A stretch of DNA of 33,377 nt from Bacteroidota bacterium (lineage in GTDB: Bacteria; Bacteroidota; Bacteroidia; Chitinophagales; Chitinophagaceae). Positions 14,410 to 23,020 of the stretch are shown here, piece after piece. A model generated the notes under the pieces. That model was not told the origin of the DNA, did not search any database, and saw only the letters and a list, made by a program, of their open reading frames with translations. The stretch is taken from NCBI GenBank assembly GCA_005884665.1, contig VBAT01000037.1, positions 1 through 33,377 of the forward strand. Reading direction: 5' to 3'. Positions within the stretch are counted from its first letter, which is position 1. Each line of letters begins with the position of its first letter. The position numbers and the translations under genes were made by a program.

Positions 14410-17364
14410 CTATTTGAATAGCCCATCGATCGTAACCGCAGCATAGTAGATTGCCCCGATGGTAGGGCCACCGGCATATTGGAGATAGCGATGATTCAAA
14501 AGATCGGATCCTCCCAATTTGAGTTGTGAGCCCAGCTTTGGAAACCGGAACGTGATCTGCGCATCAAGTGTGTTGTAAGCCGCAATACGTCCTGTCACCA
14601 GCGGGCTTTCCCACAAAAATGCATCCTGCCATCTCCAGGTAAGATTAAACCCAATATTCTTTACAACCTCGCGATTGCCAAAGGAAAGATTTGTTGACCA
14701 TTGAGGTGTGTTGAAGCCTGTTACAAATATGTCATCAGCTTTACCTGACTTCATTTTGTTGAAGTTAATATTGCCTCTAATAGTATATTTTTTATAGAAA
14801 TTATAAGTAATACCAAGAGCAGAACCATAGTTACGATAACGATTCTTTGCATTGGTGTATACACGGTAACGATCCTGTCCCTTACTGGCCGCGTTGGGAA
14901 CCGGGGATGTCGGGTTTCTTGCATCCCGATTGATATCGAGCATCGCCAATACAGCTGCATCAGACCCTACCGTTTCGCCTTTTGGAACGAATACCTGCAC
15001 CTGTCCTAAAAATCCATCATACTGGTTGATGTATGCATCAATGTCAACGACAAGTTTATTCTCCAGCAAAACACTTTCATAACCTACTTCAAATGAATTG
15101 ATCCTTTCAGGGCGAGCCTTTGGCAAGTTTGCCCATGCCAGTAAATTCCTGTTGGCCAGTGCCGCTGAATCGGAGTTGCCGGCTGCACTGACGACTGCAT
15201 TAAAATTAACCACTGATTGTTGCGTATAGCTGTTATCGAGATATCCTAGACCTTCATTAATGTATGGCAGGCTGCCTACACGTTTCACTCTCCCGTTATT
15301 TACATAGGACAATGCTTCAAATAAAGCGGGAAAGCGATATCCCATCTGCCAGGTGAAACGAAAATTATGATTTTGCTTTAACGTGTACACAGCTGCAAGA
15401 CGCGGTGTAAACTTCGGATCGAACTCCGGGTTATAATCGAACCGAATTGAGCCAAACAATTTCAACTTATCGTCGAAACCCGTTTTGGTTACCTGTGTGA
15501 AGGCTCCAAACTTTTTATAATAAACATCATCTCCAAAACTTCCGTCTTTCAGGGGTCTATTCCTTTCATCGATCGGGCGTGAAAAATCAACGAAATTATT
15601 GCCGTCAGGAATGACCTGGTACACACGTGCATCAGCCCCGATCAGCAGGTTAAAAATTTTTATTTTACTGGAAATATCCCATTGTGCTTCGGTGTGATAC
15701 AGCCGGCTCTTTTGTACCAACGCGGCACCGCCTGTTATGGGTGCATCCGGTATAGAACCCGATTGAATATCCCAGTTGTTTATCTTAATGATCGTATTCT
15801 TTAGTGCATCAAATTCTGGTGTTCCCGGTTTGACACGGCTTGCATCAGCTTCCTGGCGGGCGTATTGTGTTGCGGCAGCAAGATTGCCAGAATTCAGGCC
15901 GCCATTAGCATTTCCATAAGCAAGCAACGCAGTTTTAAACTTGGTTCCCCAGCTTGTTGGTGTTTTCGTATCCGTCGCACCACCACTGTAGAGGTCCAAA
16001 TTATCGGCTAACGGTTTCACGTTATAAGAGTCACCTGTATTTTCGATGGAAACATAACTACGGACCACATAGTTGGTGCCTTTCAGTTCGAAGTGATGAT
16101 TTTGAACGACCACATTATCCAGCTTGATCTTGTTACCTCTTTGAAAAACACCATCGAGTTTACCAATGCGGTAGGAGTAAGACAGTTCGGTCTTATCATT
16201 TAACCGGTAATCTAATGTCGCATCGAATTTCAGGTTATCGATCTTCGGATCCACAAGATCGGTTTCCCAATAACCGGTTCGAGCCACGCGCAGGGTTTTA
16301 TTAGCTACGCCGTCGATGTTAAGGCCGCTGATAGAAACAACATTGCTGCCAGCCAGCGCGTCATCTCCGTATTTATTCCATCCGTCAAAAGCCACATTGG
16401 CCGCTCCATTGAGAGATGGAAAATTCGGGTTAGCACTTTTCAAATTGTTGGTATTCTGGTCGAGCCTGGTATTCGACCGCCAGTCGATCCCCTGCAGGTA
16501 GCTGACATTAACTTTAAAAGCAAATTTGTTATAGAAAGCTTTGGCATAACGGATAGCTGTCTCGGTCAGTATAGCCGGATCATGATCAATACCGTCAACA
16601 TGGTTGATCCCTGTGCGCTGGTAAACACTTAATCCCTGGTGAATGAACGGGCTTTTTGTCAGCAAATTCGCCATCCCATTAATGGCATTCATTCCATAAA
16701 GCGCGGAAGCCGCACCCGGAGTTATTTCCACGCTTTGAATATCCAGTTCTGTCGGCCCGATTGCATTTCCTAAAGGAACACCCAGGGTAGCGGCCTGCAT
16801 ATCCACTCCGTCGACCAGTTGCATAAAACGAAAATTGTTGGGAATATTAAAACCTCTTGTATTCGGTACTTTGAATGTAAGGCTCGAAGTAGTCATCTGC
16901 ACGCCCTTTACATTTTCAAGGGCGTCATAAAAACTGGGAGCCGCAGTTTCCTTAATAGCCCGTATATCCAGCTTCTCGATTGCAACAGGAGATTTTAGAA
17001 TATTTTCCGCAACCCGGCTTGCAGTAACCACCACTTCATTCCCCAGGACAGTCTGGGTCACCAACGCTACCTGGAGATCTGAACCCAGTGTTTTCACTTC
17101 AAGTTCCTGCGGTTTGAACCCAATAGAGCTAAAAACCAGTGTAAATGGAAGTTTGGTTTTTGTGCGTAAGACAAAATTTCCGGAAGAATTGGTAACGGCG
17201 CCGGTAACTGTTCCTTTTACCTGTACGCTTACATCAGGTAATGGCTGCTGCTTTTCCTGGTCGGTAACACGACCCGATATTTGAATGGTAGTATTATCCT
17301 GCGCGATAAGTTTGTGGCTGAAAAAAAAGAATGCGATAAATCCTGCAAATAAAATCCTTTTCAT
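14410..17364 (-). CDS. TonB-dependent outer-membrane receptor
   Basis: A 984-aa outer-membrane receptor. The signal peptide runs to about residue 22 (ending HKLIAQ). Next comes a carboxypeptidase-D-regulatory-like domain (about 27-110, ISGRVTDQEKQQPLPDVSV), the plug (about 112-235, NEVVVTASRVAENILKSPVA, then TRGFNIPNNFR, VEITPGAASALYG, NAINGMANLLTKSP) and a 22-strand barrel to the C-terminus. Such receptors import scarce substrates with energy from TonB/ExbBD. There is no SusD partner, so a glycan substrate is unlikely. It lies downstream of the siroheme operon and shares with it a 24-nt upstream element, which suggests a substrate tied to nitrate, sulfur or metal supply. A candidate promoter about 280 bp upstream implies a long leader. 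Confidence 0.88.
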   Translation of the reverse strand: MKRILFAGFIAFFFFSHKLIAQDNTTIQISGRVTDQEKQQPLPDVSVQVKGTVTGAVTNSSGNFVLRTKTKLPFTLVFSSIGFKPQELEVKTLGSDLQVALVTQTVLGNEVVVTASRVAENILKSPVAIEKLDIRAIKETAAPSFYDALENVKGVQMTTSSLTFKVPNTRGFNIPNNFRFMQLVDGVDMQAATLGVPLGNAIGPTELDIQSVEITPGAASALYGMNAINGMANLLTKSPFIHQGLSVYQRTGINHVDGIDHDPAILTETAIRYAKAFYNKFAFKVNVSYLQGIDWRSNTRLDQNTNNLKSANPNFPSLNGAANVAFDGWNKYGDDALAGSNVVSISGLNIDGVANKTLRVARTGYWETDLVDPKIDNLKFDATLDYRLNDKTELSYSYRIGKLDGVFQRGNKIKLDNVVVQNHHFELKGTNYVVRSYVSIENTGDSYNVKPLADNLDLYSGGATDTKTPTSWGTKFKTALLAYGNANGGLNSGNLAAATQYARQEADASRVKPGTPEFDALKNTIIKINNWDIQSGSIPDAPITGGAALVQKSRLYHTEAQWDISSKIKIFNLLIGADARVYQVIPDGNNFVDFSRPIDERNRPLKDGSFGDDVYYKKFGAFTQVTKTGFDDKLKLFGSIRFDYNPEFDPKFTPRLAAVYTLKQNHNFRFTWQMGYRFPALFEALSYVNNGRVKRVGSLPYINEGLGYLDNSYTQQSVVNFNAVVSAAGNSDSAALANRNLLAWANLPKARPERINSFEVGYESVLLENKLVVDIDAYINQYDGFLGQVQVFVPKGETVGSDAAVLAMLDINRDARNPTSPVPNAASKGQDRYRVYTNAKNRYRNYGSALGITYNFYKKYTIRGNINFNKMKSGKADDIFVTGFNTPQWSTNLSFGNREVVKNIGFNLTWRWQDAFLWESPLVTGRIAAYNTLDAQITFRFPKLGSQLKLGGSDLLNHRYLQYAGGPTIGAIYYAAVTIDGLFK

Positions 17365-17402
17365 CTTTGGTGCTGGTTTAGTTGAGACAATAGTTATCCG
17401 TT

Positions 17403-17418
17403 AGCAGTCATGACTGCT
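17403..17418. promoter_or_regulatory. Perfect 16-bp palindrome upstream of the TonB receptor start
   Basis: AGCAGTCATGACTGCT is fully self-complementary and lies 38 bp upstream of the receptor's ATG. It may be an operator for a dimeric regulator or, in the leader RNA, a 6-bp hairpin with a CATG loop. Confidence 0.45.
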
Positions 17419-17636
17419 TTAGAAAAGATAGCAAGCATATATCAGGGTATCAGCAACATCGCTGCATGGAATTTCTGATGCGATGTGTCGTTTGTATCAG
17501 ATCGTTCTTCATAAATATTGTTGAAGTTTTATCTGGCGATTCGTTTAAGATGCGAAGCTGCAAAGAATATTAGCTTTTAACTGAACTATTCTACATCTCT
17601 GCGAGGAACATCTTTCATTCGACACCAAAACTAGGA

Positions 17637-17644
17637 CAAAAATA
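17637..17644 (-). promoter_or_regulatory. -7 box (TATTTTTG on the minus strand) for the TonB receptor
   Basis: Minus-strand TATTTTTG fits TAnnTTTG. The conserved 24-nt element begins 4 bp upstream of it, covering the position where a -33 box would be, as also happens at the siroheme operon. Confidence 0.45.
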
Positions 17645-17648
17645 ATAC

Positions 17649-17672
17649 CCTACCAATTTTATAGACTAATTT
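17649..17672 (-). promoter_or_regulatory. Shared 24-nt upstream element, copy at the TonB receptor
   Basis: On the plus strand the element consists of C, then CTACCAATTTTATAG, then ACTAATTT. It matches the copy at 23021-23044 at 21 of 24 positions. The core is an inverted CTAC-N7-RTAG pair. Its position just upstream of a -7 box in both cases suggests an activator or sigma-factor contact site. Confidence 0.6.
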
Positions 17673-17727
17673 TTCATAAGTTTTTTATATTCCATTCGTA
17701 AGAAATTCATAGCCTCGTTTAAAAAGG

Positions 17728-19248
17728 TCACCGAACGATATCAATAAGAATTTTTATACTCCAGAAAATTACCAGCACTCCAAGTAAAAAGAACGCTGTT
17801 TTTTTTGGAAGCTTACCTGCCAGCTTTGCCGCAAGGGGAGCAGCAATCAAACCCCCGATGATCAATGCAACGATGGTTTGCCAATGGGTTACGCCTATAA
17901 GGGTAAAAAAGGTAAATGCGCTTGCCAGGGTAACAAAAAACTCGGTAAGGCTGACCGTACCTACTGCGTATTTGTGACTTCTTCCCGTATTGATCAATGT
18001 TGAGGTCACAATTGGACCCCATCCTCCACCGGCAAATGAATCAAAGAAGCCACCAACACCTGCGAGAGTTTTATACTGCTTGAATTTTTTATTTTTTCTT
18101 ACTGTCGTGAACGCATTGATAATAAACTTAACGCCCAGGAACAAAGTATAGCAGGCAATGAACGGTCGAACGTAACCTCCATATTCACGACCGGCAAATA
18201 CCAGCAAGATGGCCCCGGCAATTGCCCCCAGCACTCCTGGTATCACTAATGCCTTAAAAAGTTTTTTATTGACATTACCGAATTTATAATGGCTATATCC
18301 CGATGCACCGCTGGCAAACATTTCTGCAGTATGAATGCTGGCACTAATGGCTGCGGGATTCACACCAGCTGATAATAATATTGTAGCACTGGTAACGCCA
18401 TATCCCATTCCCAGTGCCCCGTCGACCATTTGCGCAAGAAAGCCGGCCAGCAACATCCAGGGAAAATCCTTGTCGAGAGATTTAGACCAATCGGAGACAC
18501 TTGTGGCCAGTTCCTTAATTGGCAGGTACGAAAAAATAAAATGACCGATGAGCATAAGCGCAAAGCCTATTAACGAATAAGTTGCAACTTTTCTCCAGCG
18601 TTTCTCATTAACAGCATTCTCCTTTTCAACCAGGATCCTGGTAATATCATTCAGCTTTTTGACCTTGTATTCGAAATTCCCATTCAGATTATTCCGAACC
18701 TTGTGCAGATTTTCAATTACATCATCCAATTCGCCCGGTAATGCATCGTGCAACACCTCCTTGATCCGTTTGGCCGCCGTAGGCGATTTTCCATTGGTAG
18801 AAATGGCGATCTTCAGGTTTCCTTTCTGAACTATGCTTCCCAGGTAAAAATCGCAGAGATCAGGTGTATCTGCCACATTAATGAGTATCTTTTTATCGGT
18901 AGCCAGGTTGCGGATATATTCATGCAACTTCTTGTCGTCAGTGGCAAGGATCACCAGTTCTTTATCATTCAAATCGGCCTCTTCAAACTGCCTTTGAACG
19001 ATGCTACACGAAGGATGTTTATATACCAGTCTCCTAACATCTTCTTTTATTTCCGGCGCAATTATAGTGATCCGCGCCTCGGGGGAATTGGAAAGAAGAG
19101 AATGCAGTTTCTCTAAGCCAACATTACCTGCACCGACCAATAACACGTTAAGTTGATCCAGTTTGAGAAACACAGGGTATAGCTGGTTTTTCAAGTCCGC
19201 CGTAGTCCCTTTATCGATGACCTTATTTTCAGAATAACCGTCCATCAT
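17728..19248 (-). CDS. Precorrin-2 dehydrogenase/sirohydrochlorin ferrochelatase fused to a TauE/SafE-type permease
   Basis: A 506-aa fusion. Residues 22-215 form a SirC/Met8p/CysG-B-type domain: NAD-binding VLLVGAGNVG (35-44), then NVADTPDLCDF (124-134) around the family's catalytic Asp, then AISTNGKSPTAAKRIKE (148-164). It oxidises precorrin-2 to sirohydrochlorin and may insert iron to make siroheme. From residue 224 the chain is membranous: one helix (224-242), then a TSUP/TauE-SafE permease (from about 263) with two half-repeats, each with a G-rich motif (MVDGALGMGYG and FDSFAGGGWGP). That family exports sulfite or sulfonates. The start at 19248 (first of two ATGs) avoids overlap with hemB; ATG 19281 would overlap it by 25 bp. 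Confidence 0.85.
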   Translation of the reverse strand: MMDGYSENKVIDKGTTADLKNQLYPVFLKLDQLNVLLVGAGNVGLEKLHSLLSNSPEARITIIAPEIKEDVRRLVYKHPSCSIVQRQFEEADLNDKELVILATDDKKLHEYIRNLATDKKILINVADTPDLCDFYLGSIVQKGNLKIAISTNGKSPTAAKRIKEVLHDALPGELDDVIENLHKVRNNLNGNFEYKVKKLNDITRILVEKENAVNEKRWRKVATYSLIGFALMLIGHFIFSYLPIKELATSVSDWSKSLDKDFPWMLLAGFLAQMVDGALGMGYGVTSATILLSAGVNPAAISASIHTAEMFASGASGYSHYKFGNVNKKLFKALVIPGVLGAIAGAILLVFAGREYGGYVRPFIACYTLFLGVKFIINAFTTVRKNKKFKQYKTLAGVGGFFDSFAGGGWGPIVTSTLINTGRSHKYAVGTVSLTEFFVTLASAFTFFTLIGVTHWQTIVALIIGGLIAAPLAAKLAGKLPKKTAFFLLGVLVIFWSIKILIDIVR

Positions 19249-19256
19249 TGACCATT

Positions 19257-20252
19257 TTATATTGCTGCATGATTGATCCATTCCCTTGCGTTCTTCGCAG
19301 CGTAAGAAATTATGATATCAGCACCACTTCTTTGAAGAGCCGCCCATATTTCGAGGTGAGCTGCCTCGCGATCGAGTAATTTTTTTTCCGCCAATGCTTC
19401 TACTGCGGCGTATTCGCCGCTGACATGGTAGGCAGCAACCGGTTTCAAAGTTTGTTGTTTCAGCCGGGCGATGACATCGCCGTATAATGCGGCCGGTTTA
19501 ACCATTAGTATATCAGCTCCTTCCTTTTCGTCGCGTAATGCGCTGGCTATAGCATCATTGACATTAAAAGGAGATACCTGATAGGTCTTCCGGTTTCCTA
19601 ATCCTTTGGCAGCAGGCGTAGAATGACAGGCATCCCGGAAAGGCCCGTAGAACTGAGAACTGAATTTTGCCGCATAACTCATGATAGCGGTCTCTTCAAA
19701 ACCCAACGCGTTCAGCGTATTTCTTATAGCTCCAATGCGTCCGTCCATCATGTCGCTGGGTGCAATGCAATCCGCACCAGCATTGGCCAGTAACGAAGAA
19801 TAGTGACTTATGACTTCAACTGTTTTACTATTCAACAACCGTGTATGATCTTCGTTTAAAATACCGCAATGGCCATGTGAAGTGTAACTGCACAGGCAAA
19901 CATCAGTTGCTATCCAAACATCTTCTCCGAATGACTCCTTTATTTTTTTGACCGTATTAACTGCAAATGAAAAGTCAAACTCCTTCTCTTTTTTATTTGC
20001 CGGAACAGGAAATAAAAGAAATTTGGTGATCCCGGATTTCAAATCCTGGTCAATTTCGGCCAGGATCGAGCCAATAGTGTCGACCTGTACACCATTCAGC
20101 CCGTTTACTTGCCTGGGTGAGCTTATACCTTCATCTACAAACAATGGCTGGATAAAACTTTTATGCGACAGTTTTACCGATGCCGTTAATTCGCGTATGT
20201 GTGTATCAGCTCTCAGGCGACGCTGTGTGAGCGGGTGGAAATTTGTTTCCAT
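19257..20252 (-). CDS. hemB: Delta-aminolevulinic acid dehydratase (porphobilinogen synthase)
   Basis: A 331-aa cytosolic enzyme joining two 5-aminolevulinates into porphobilinogen. The catalytic zinc ligands are all present: C119, C121 and C129 (DVCLCSYTSHGHCG), so this is the Zn-dependent type. The two Schiff-base lysines are K196 (SYAAKFSSQFYGPFRDA) and K252 (LMVKPA). The N-terminus (HPLTQRRLRADTHIREL) fits the family arm that builds the octamer. The gene start overlaps the end of the HemC-HemD gene by 40 bp, which suggests translational coupling in the operon. It receives ALA from the ALAS encoded two genes upstream. Confidence 0.95.
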   Translation of the reverse strand: METNFHPLTQRRLRADTHIRELTASVKLSHKSFIQPLFVDEGISSPRQVNGLNGVQVDTIGSILAEIDQDLKSGITKFLLFPVPANKKEKEFDFSFAVNTVKKIKESFGEDVWIATDVCLCSYTSHGHCGILNEDHTRLLNSKTVEVISHYSSLLANAGADCIAPSDMMDGRIGAIRNTLNALGFEETAIMSYAAKFSSQFYGPFRDACHSTPAAKGLGNRKTYQVSPFNVNDAIASALRDEKEGADILMVKPAALYGDVIARLKQQTLKPVAAYHVSGEYAAVEALAEKKLLDREAAHLEIWAALQRSGADIIISYAAKNAREWINHAAI

Positions 20253-21769
20253 TGTTGAAATGCTTTGATGTTGGGAAATATGACCGGCTCGATACCTGCC
20301 AGCTTAAATTGCTGCGCCGTTTCTCCATATGCGCACACATGGGTCGCATTTTGTTTTATGACGACTTTGTATTGCAAATACTGGCGGTAACTCGTCCAGA
20401 AAATAATGTCGGCTTCTCTTATCTGTTGTTCAGTATTAGCTGAATATTTTTCTACGGTTGAATAAGTCCCGTATGCTTTCCATCCCTTCGATCGCCATAT
20501 TTCTGCAGCTTCGTTATTAGTTATAACGGCAATTTCGCTTTTGGAAATGTTCAGTAGTGGCATCTGTAGGACTTTTCCGAGAAACTCCAGCCCGAAAGCA
20601 TCGGCTGAACCCTCGACCCAGGTACCATTCGCGGATAATTCAAGCCAGGTTTTGGTGCCGGCTGCCAATACCCTTTTTGTCTTCAACTGATCGATCAACT
20701 CTTTTTTCTGAACGGCCTTATAATTTGCTACATAAACAACCGGTTCAGTTATCGTCAACTCATCATCGTTATACTCATAATGAAAAAAACTTCCCATATG
20801 ATCTGTCGTGCTAAACAGCTTATGCCCTTCCAATTTCAACGCGGGCAATCCGTCCCATTTTGTAAAGACCGTGCCCTCGCTGTCTCTACCCGCAGCATAC
20901 AACACTTCCTGGTTACCGTACCGGATAGTTGTAACGCCAAATCTTTGCAGGCATCCAATCCCGTACTGCTGGGCTGTTTTTTTCTCAAGAACACATGCAT
21001 TTAAAAGTTCGGCATTGTTGATAACATCCAACACTTCTACGGCTTTTTTATTCAGTGGGCTTCCTTCTGCTACAATAGCTCCCTGGCAGGGTGCAGGAAC
21101 ACATTCAATCAATGGAAGCAGGATGATTTCTTTATTTTCCAGCAGTTCTCGCACGCCCGGGCCATATTCCTTGCTGTTCAATAAACGATTCAGGCCTGCG
21201 GTCGCTAAAATAGTTCCATCGTAGTCCCCGGTGTCCAGTTTTCGTAATCTCGTATCTATGTTTCCTCGGATACTCTTTGTTTCAATTGCTGGGCGGTTCT
21301 TCACCTGTGGTAAAGCTTTTTGCAAAAATCCTATCGCCATCTCCTCTCTTCTTGGTGAACACGTCCCGATAATCAGGGTCTCCCCCTTTTCACGTTTCAC
21401 TTTTGATGTTTGACTTAGCACAACGACATCTCTTGTATCATCGCGATCCACAACCGCAAATTTGTTGCTACCAAAGAAATGTTCACTGCTCATATCCTTT
21501 AGGGAATGCACAGCTATATCTGCTTCTCCGTGTGCAAGCGCATCAAAAATGTCCCGGGTAAAAAAATCGTTTCCTTCTACTGTATGAAGAGGTATCTCGG
21601 TCAAGGCGTCTCCGCGACTATCACGGGTAATGACCTGTACATCTGTCCCAGGAAAAGCATCCAGTATTTTCTGCTTTACTATTTGCAGTTGAAGCAACGA
21701 GAGTTTCGAGCCCCGGCCAATAAGCCGGATCGTTTCCCCTTCCCCATATTTTTCAGACGTTTGCTTCAT
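20213..21769 (-). CDS. Hydroxymethylbilane synthase fused to a uroporphyrinogen-III synthase-like domain
   Basis: A 518-aa fusion. Residues 13-300 are HemC: IRLIGRGSKLSLLQ, DIAVHSLKDM with the catalytic Asp D84, IGTCSPRRE, SIRGNIDTRLRKLD, PAPCQGAIV, and the dipyrromethane-cofactor cysteine C273 (GIGCLQRFG). From about 325 the sequence fits a divergent HemD: two similar alpha/beta halves with VVYVANYKAVQKKELIDQL, VLAAGTKTWLEL, GLEFLGKVLQ, then IIFWTSYRQYLQY and THVCAYGETAQQF. The pair would turn porphobilinogen into uroporphyrinogen III in one polypeptide; HemC/D fusions are known from Leptospira. HemD is poorly conserved in general, so that half is less certain. It overlaps the ALAS gene by 17 bp and hemB by 40 bp. 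Confidence 0.85.
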   Translation of the reverse strand: MKQTSEKYGEGETIRLIGRGSKLSLLQLQIVKQKILDAFPGTDVQVITRDSRGDALTEIPLHTVEGNDFFTRDIFDALAHGEADIAVHSLKDMSSEHFFGSNKFAVVDRDDTRDVVVLSQTSKVKREKGETLIIGTCSPRREEMAIGFLQKALPQVKNRPAIETKSIRGNIDTRLRKLDTGDYDGTILATAGLNRLLNSKEYGPGVRELLENKEIILLPLIECVPAPCQGAIVAEGSPLNKKAVEVLDVINNAELLNACVLEKKTAQQYGIGCLQRFGVTTIRYGNQEVLYAAGRDSEGTVFTKWDGLPALKLEGHKLFSTTDHMGSFFHYEYNDDELTITEPVVYVANYKAVQKKELIDQLKTKRVLAAGTKTWLELSANGTWVEGSADAFGLEFLGKVLQMPLLNISKSEIAVITNNEAAEIWRSKGWKAYGTYSTVEKYSANTEQQIREADIIFWTSYRQYLQYKVVIKQNATHVCAYGETAQQFKLAGIEPVIFPNIKAFQQWKQISTRSHSVA

Positions 21770-22982
21770 TGTATTTAATTACCGGCCGGGCATTTAAGAT
21801 TTTATTCAGACTATAAGCAAGGTGGTTTATATGTTTGGGCTGATGCCTGGCCGTGATGACGATCCGAAGGCATTCTTCACCCACCGGTACTGTAGGATAA
21901 TTGATGGGTTGGAGGTAAATTGATTGCTTTTGCAATAATTCATGAGCCACTTCGCGGCAGCGGTTCGCATCTCCCACTGGAACCGAAGTTATATGTGAAT
22001 CGTTAGGTGTATACTTTACACCATATTCTTTTAATGTTTTTCTTAGCAATAAGACATTCTGGTGGAATACCTGTCTTTCTTCGCGCTCTTCGCGGATAAG
22101 CTGTATGCTCTTATTGGCCGCGCTGCAAACAGCGGGAGGCAATGAAGTGGTGAAAATGAAACCACTTCCAAAACTGCGGATAAAATCAATAACCGTAGCC
22201 GAAGCTGCAATATACCCTCCAAAAACGCCAACCGCTTTGGAGAGTGTTCCGTTGAGTATGTCTATTTCGTGCTCCAGGCTTTCTTTTTCAAACAGACCTG
22301 CACCTGTTTCACCATACAAACCGACGGCATGCACTTCGTCGACATAAGTCAGTGCATTGTATTCTTTTGTCAGCTCAATAATTTCTTTGATGGGAGCTAC
22401 GGTGCCCGTTATGGAATAAACAGACTCGAATACTACCAGCTTCGGTTGTTCAGCCGGCAATGACGATAAGATCTCCCTTAAATGATCCATGTCATTATGC
22501 CTGAAGATCATCTTTGGGTTCTTGCAGCCTCTCATTCCTTCAATGATCGATGCGTGATTTCTTTCGTCGGAGATAAAAATCAGCCCGGAAATATTCCTGG
22601 CCAATGTCTGTAATGCAGTTACGTTCGCAGCATAAGCTCCATTGAACAACAGCGCGGCTTCTTTTTTATGCCATTCAGCCAGGGTCTTTTCCAGTTCTTT
22701 ATGGTAAATAGTTGTTCCGGAGATATTGCGTGTGCCGCTGCTACCCGTGCCGCTGCGATGAGTTACAAATCCGAGTTTGGCGATCACTTCTTCCCGTGTA
22801 CTCATGCAGAGGTAATCATTGCTACACCAATTGACTCCCGATCGCTGTACGCCTTCATTATTGAGATAATGAAAGTGAGGGAAATGCTGTGCGCTCTTAT
22901 TTACTTCCAAAAAATACCGGTATGAACCCGCATCCTTCAGCTCCCGTAGTTTGTTCTTAAGAAATGAATCGTAATTGAACAT
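21753..22982 (-). CDS. 5-aminolevulinate synthase (Shemin/C4 pathway)
   Basis: A 409-aa PLP enzyme condensing glycine with succinyl-CoA to 5-aminolevulinate. The alpha-oxoamine synthase fold is clear: CSNDYLCM (53-60), the PLP lysine K249 in NGTLSKAVGVFGGYIA, and YVDEVHAVGLYG (213-224). ALAS-specific wording separates it from AONS and KBL: SSGTRNISGTTIYH (81-94), FRHNDMDHL (160-168), FIFTTSLPPA (275-284) and a YRYF near the N-terminus (21-24), where ALAS enzymes have an Arg that binds the succinyl group. The start at 22982 is chosen because the -7 promoter box overlaps an earlier ATG at 23012. It heads the siroheme operon. Bacteroidota normally make ALA from glutamyl-tRNA, so this gene may have come by transfer. 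Confidence 0.88.
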   Translation of the reverse strand: MFNYDSFLKNKLRELKDAGSYRYFLEVNKSAQHFPHFHYLNNEGVQRSGVNWCSNDYLCMSTREEVIAKLGFVTHRSGTGSSGTRNISGTTIYHKELEKTLAEWHKKEAALLFNGAYAANVTALQTLARNISGLIFISDERNHASIIEGMRGCKNPKMIFRHNDMDHLREILSSLPAEQPKLVVFESVYSITGTVAPIKEIIELTKEYNALTYVDEVHAVGLYGETGAGLFEKESLEHEIDILNGTLSKAVGVFGGYIAASATVIDFIRSFGSGFIFTTSLPPAVCSAANKSIQLIREEREERQVFHQNVLLLRKTLKEYGVKYTPNDSHITSVPVGDANRCREVAHELLQKQSIYLQPINYPTVPVGEECLRIVITARHQPKHINHLAYSLNKILNARPVIKYNEANV

Positions 22983-23005
22983 GCCTGTTTTTTGTCGTCT
23001 ATTTG

Positions 23006-23013
23006 CAAACATA
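23006..23013 (-). promoter_or_regulatory. -7 box (TATGTTTG on the minus strand) for the siroheme operon
   Basis: Minus-strand TATGTTTG fits TAnnTTTG and lies 24 bp upstream of the ATG at 22982, giving a leader of about 15-20 nt. It includes the alternative ATG at 23012, which would then be upstream of the transcript. Confidence 0.5.
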
Positions 23014-23020
23014 CCAATTT

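Larger units (their letters stand above)
17365..17727. other. 363-bp intergenic region upstream of the TonB receptor gene
   Basis: AT-rich, with no coding region. It contains a perfect 16-bp palindrome (17403-17418), direct repeats of ATCAG (around 17442-17453), a minus-strand -7 box (17637-17644) and the conserved 24-nt element (17649-17672). If that promoter is used, about 265 nt of untranslated leader precede the ATG. No known riboswitch class was recognised in the leader. Confidence 0.5.

Noticed and set aside
17419..17636. A known riboswitch in the TonB receptor leader
   Set aside because: No SAM, cobalamin, molybdenum-cofactor or other familiar core could be recognised by eye; a covariance search would be needed.
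21753..22982. 8-amino-7-oxononanoate synthase or glycine C-acetyltransferase
   Set aside because: The GTRNISGT, RHND and FTTSLPPA motifs and the hem-gene neighbours fit ALAS; no biotin or threonine genes are nearby.
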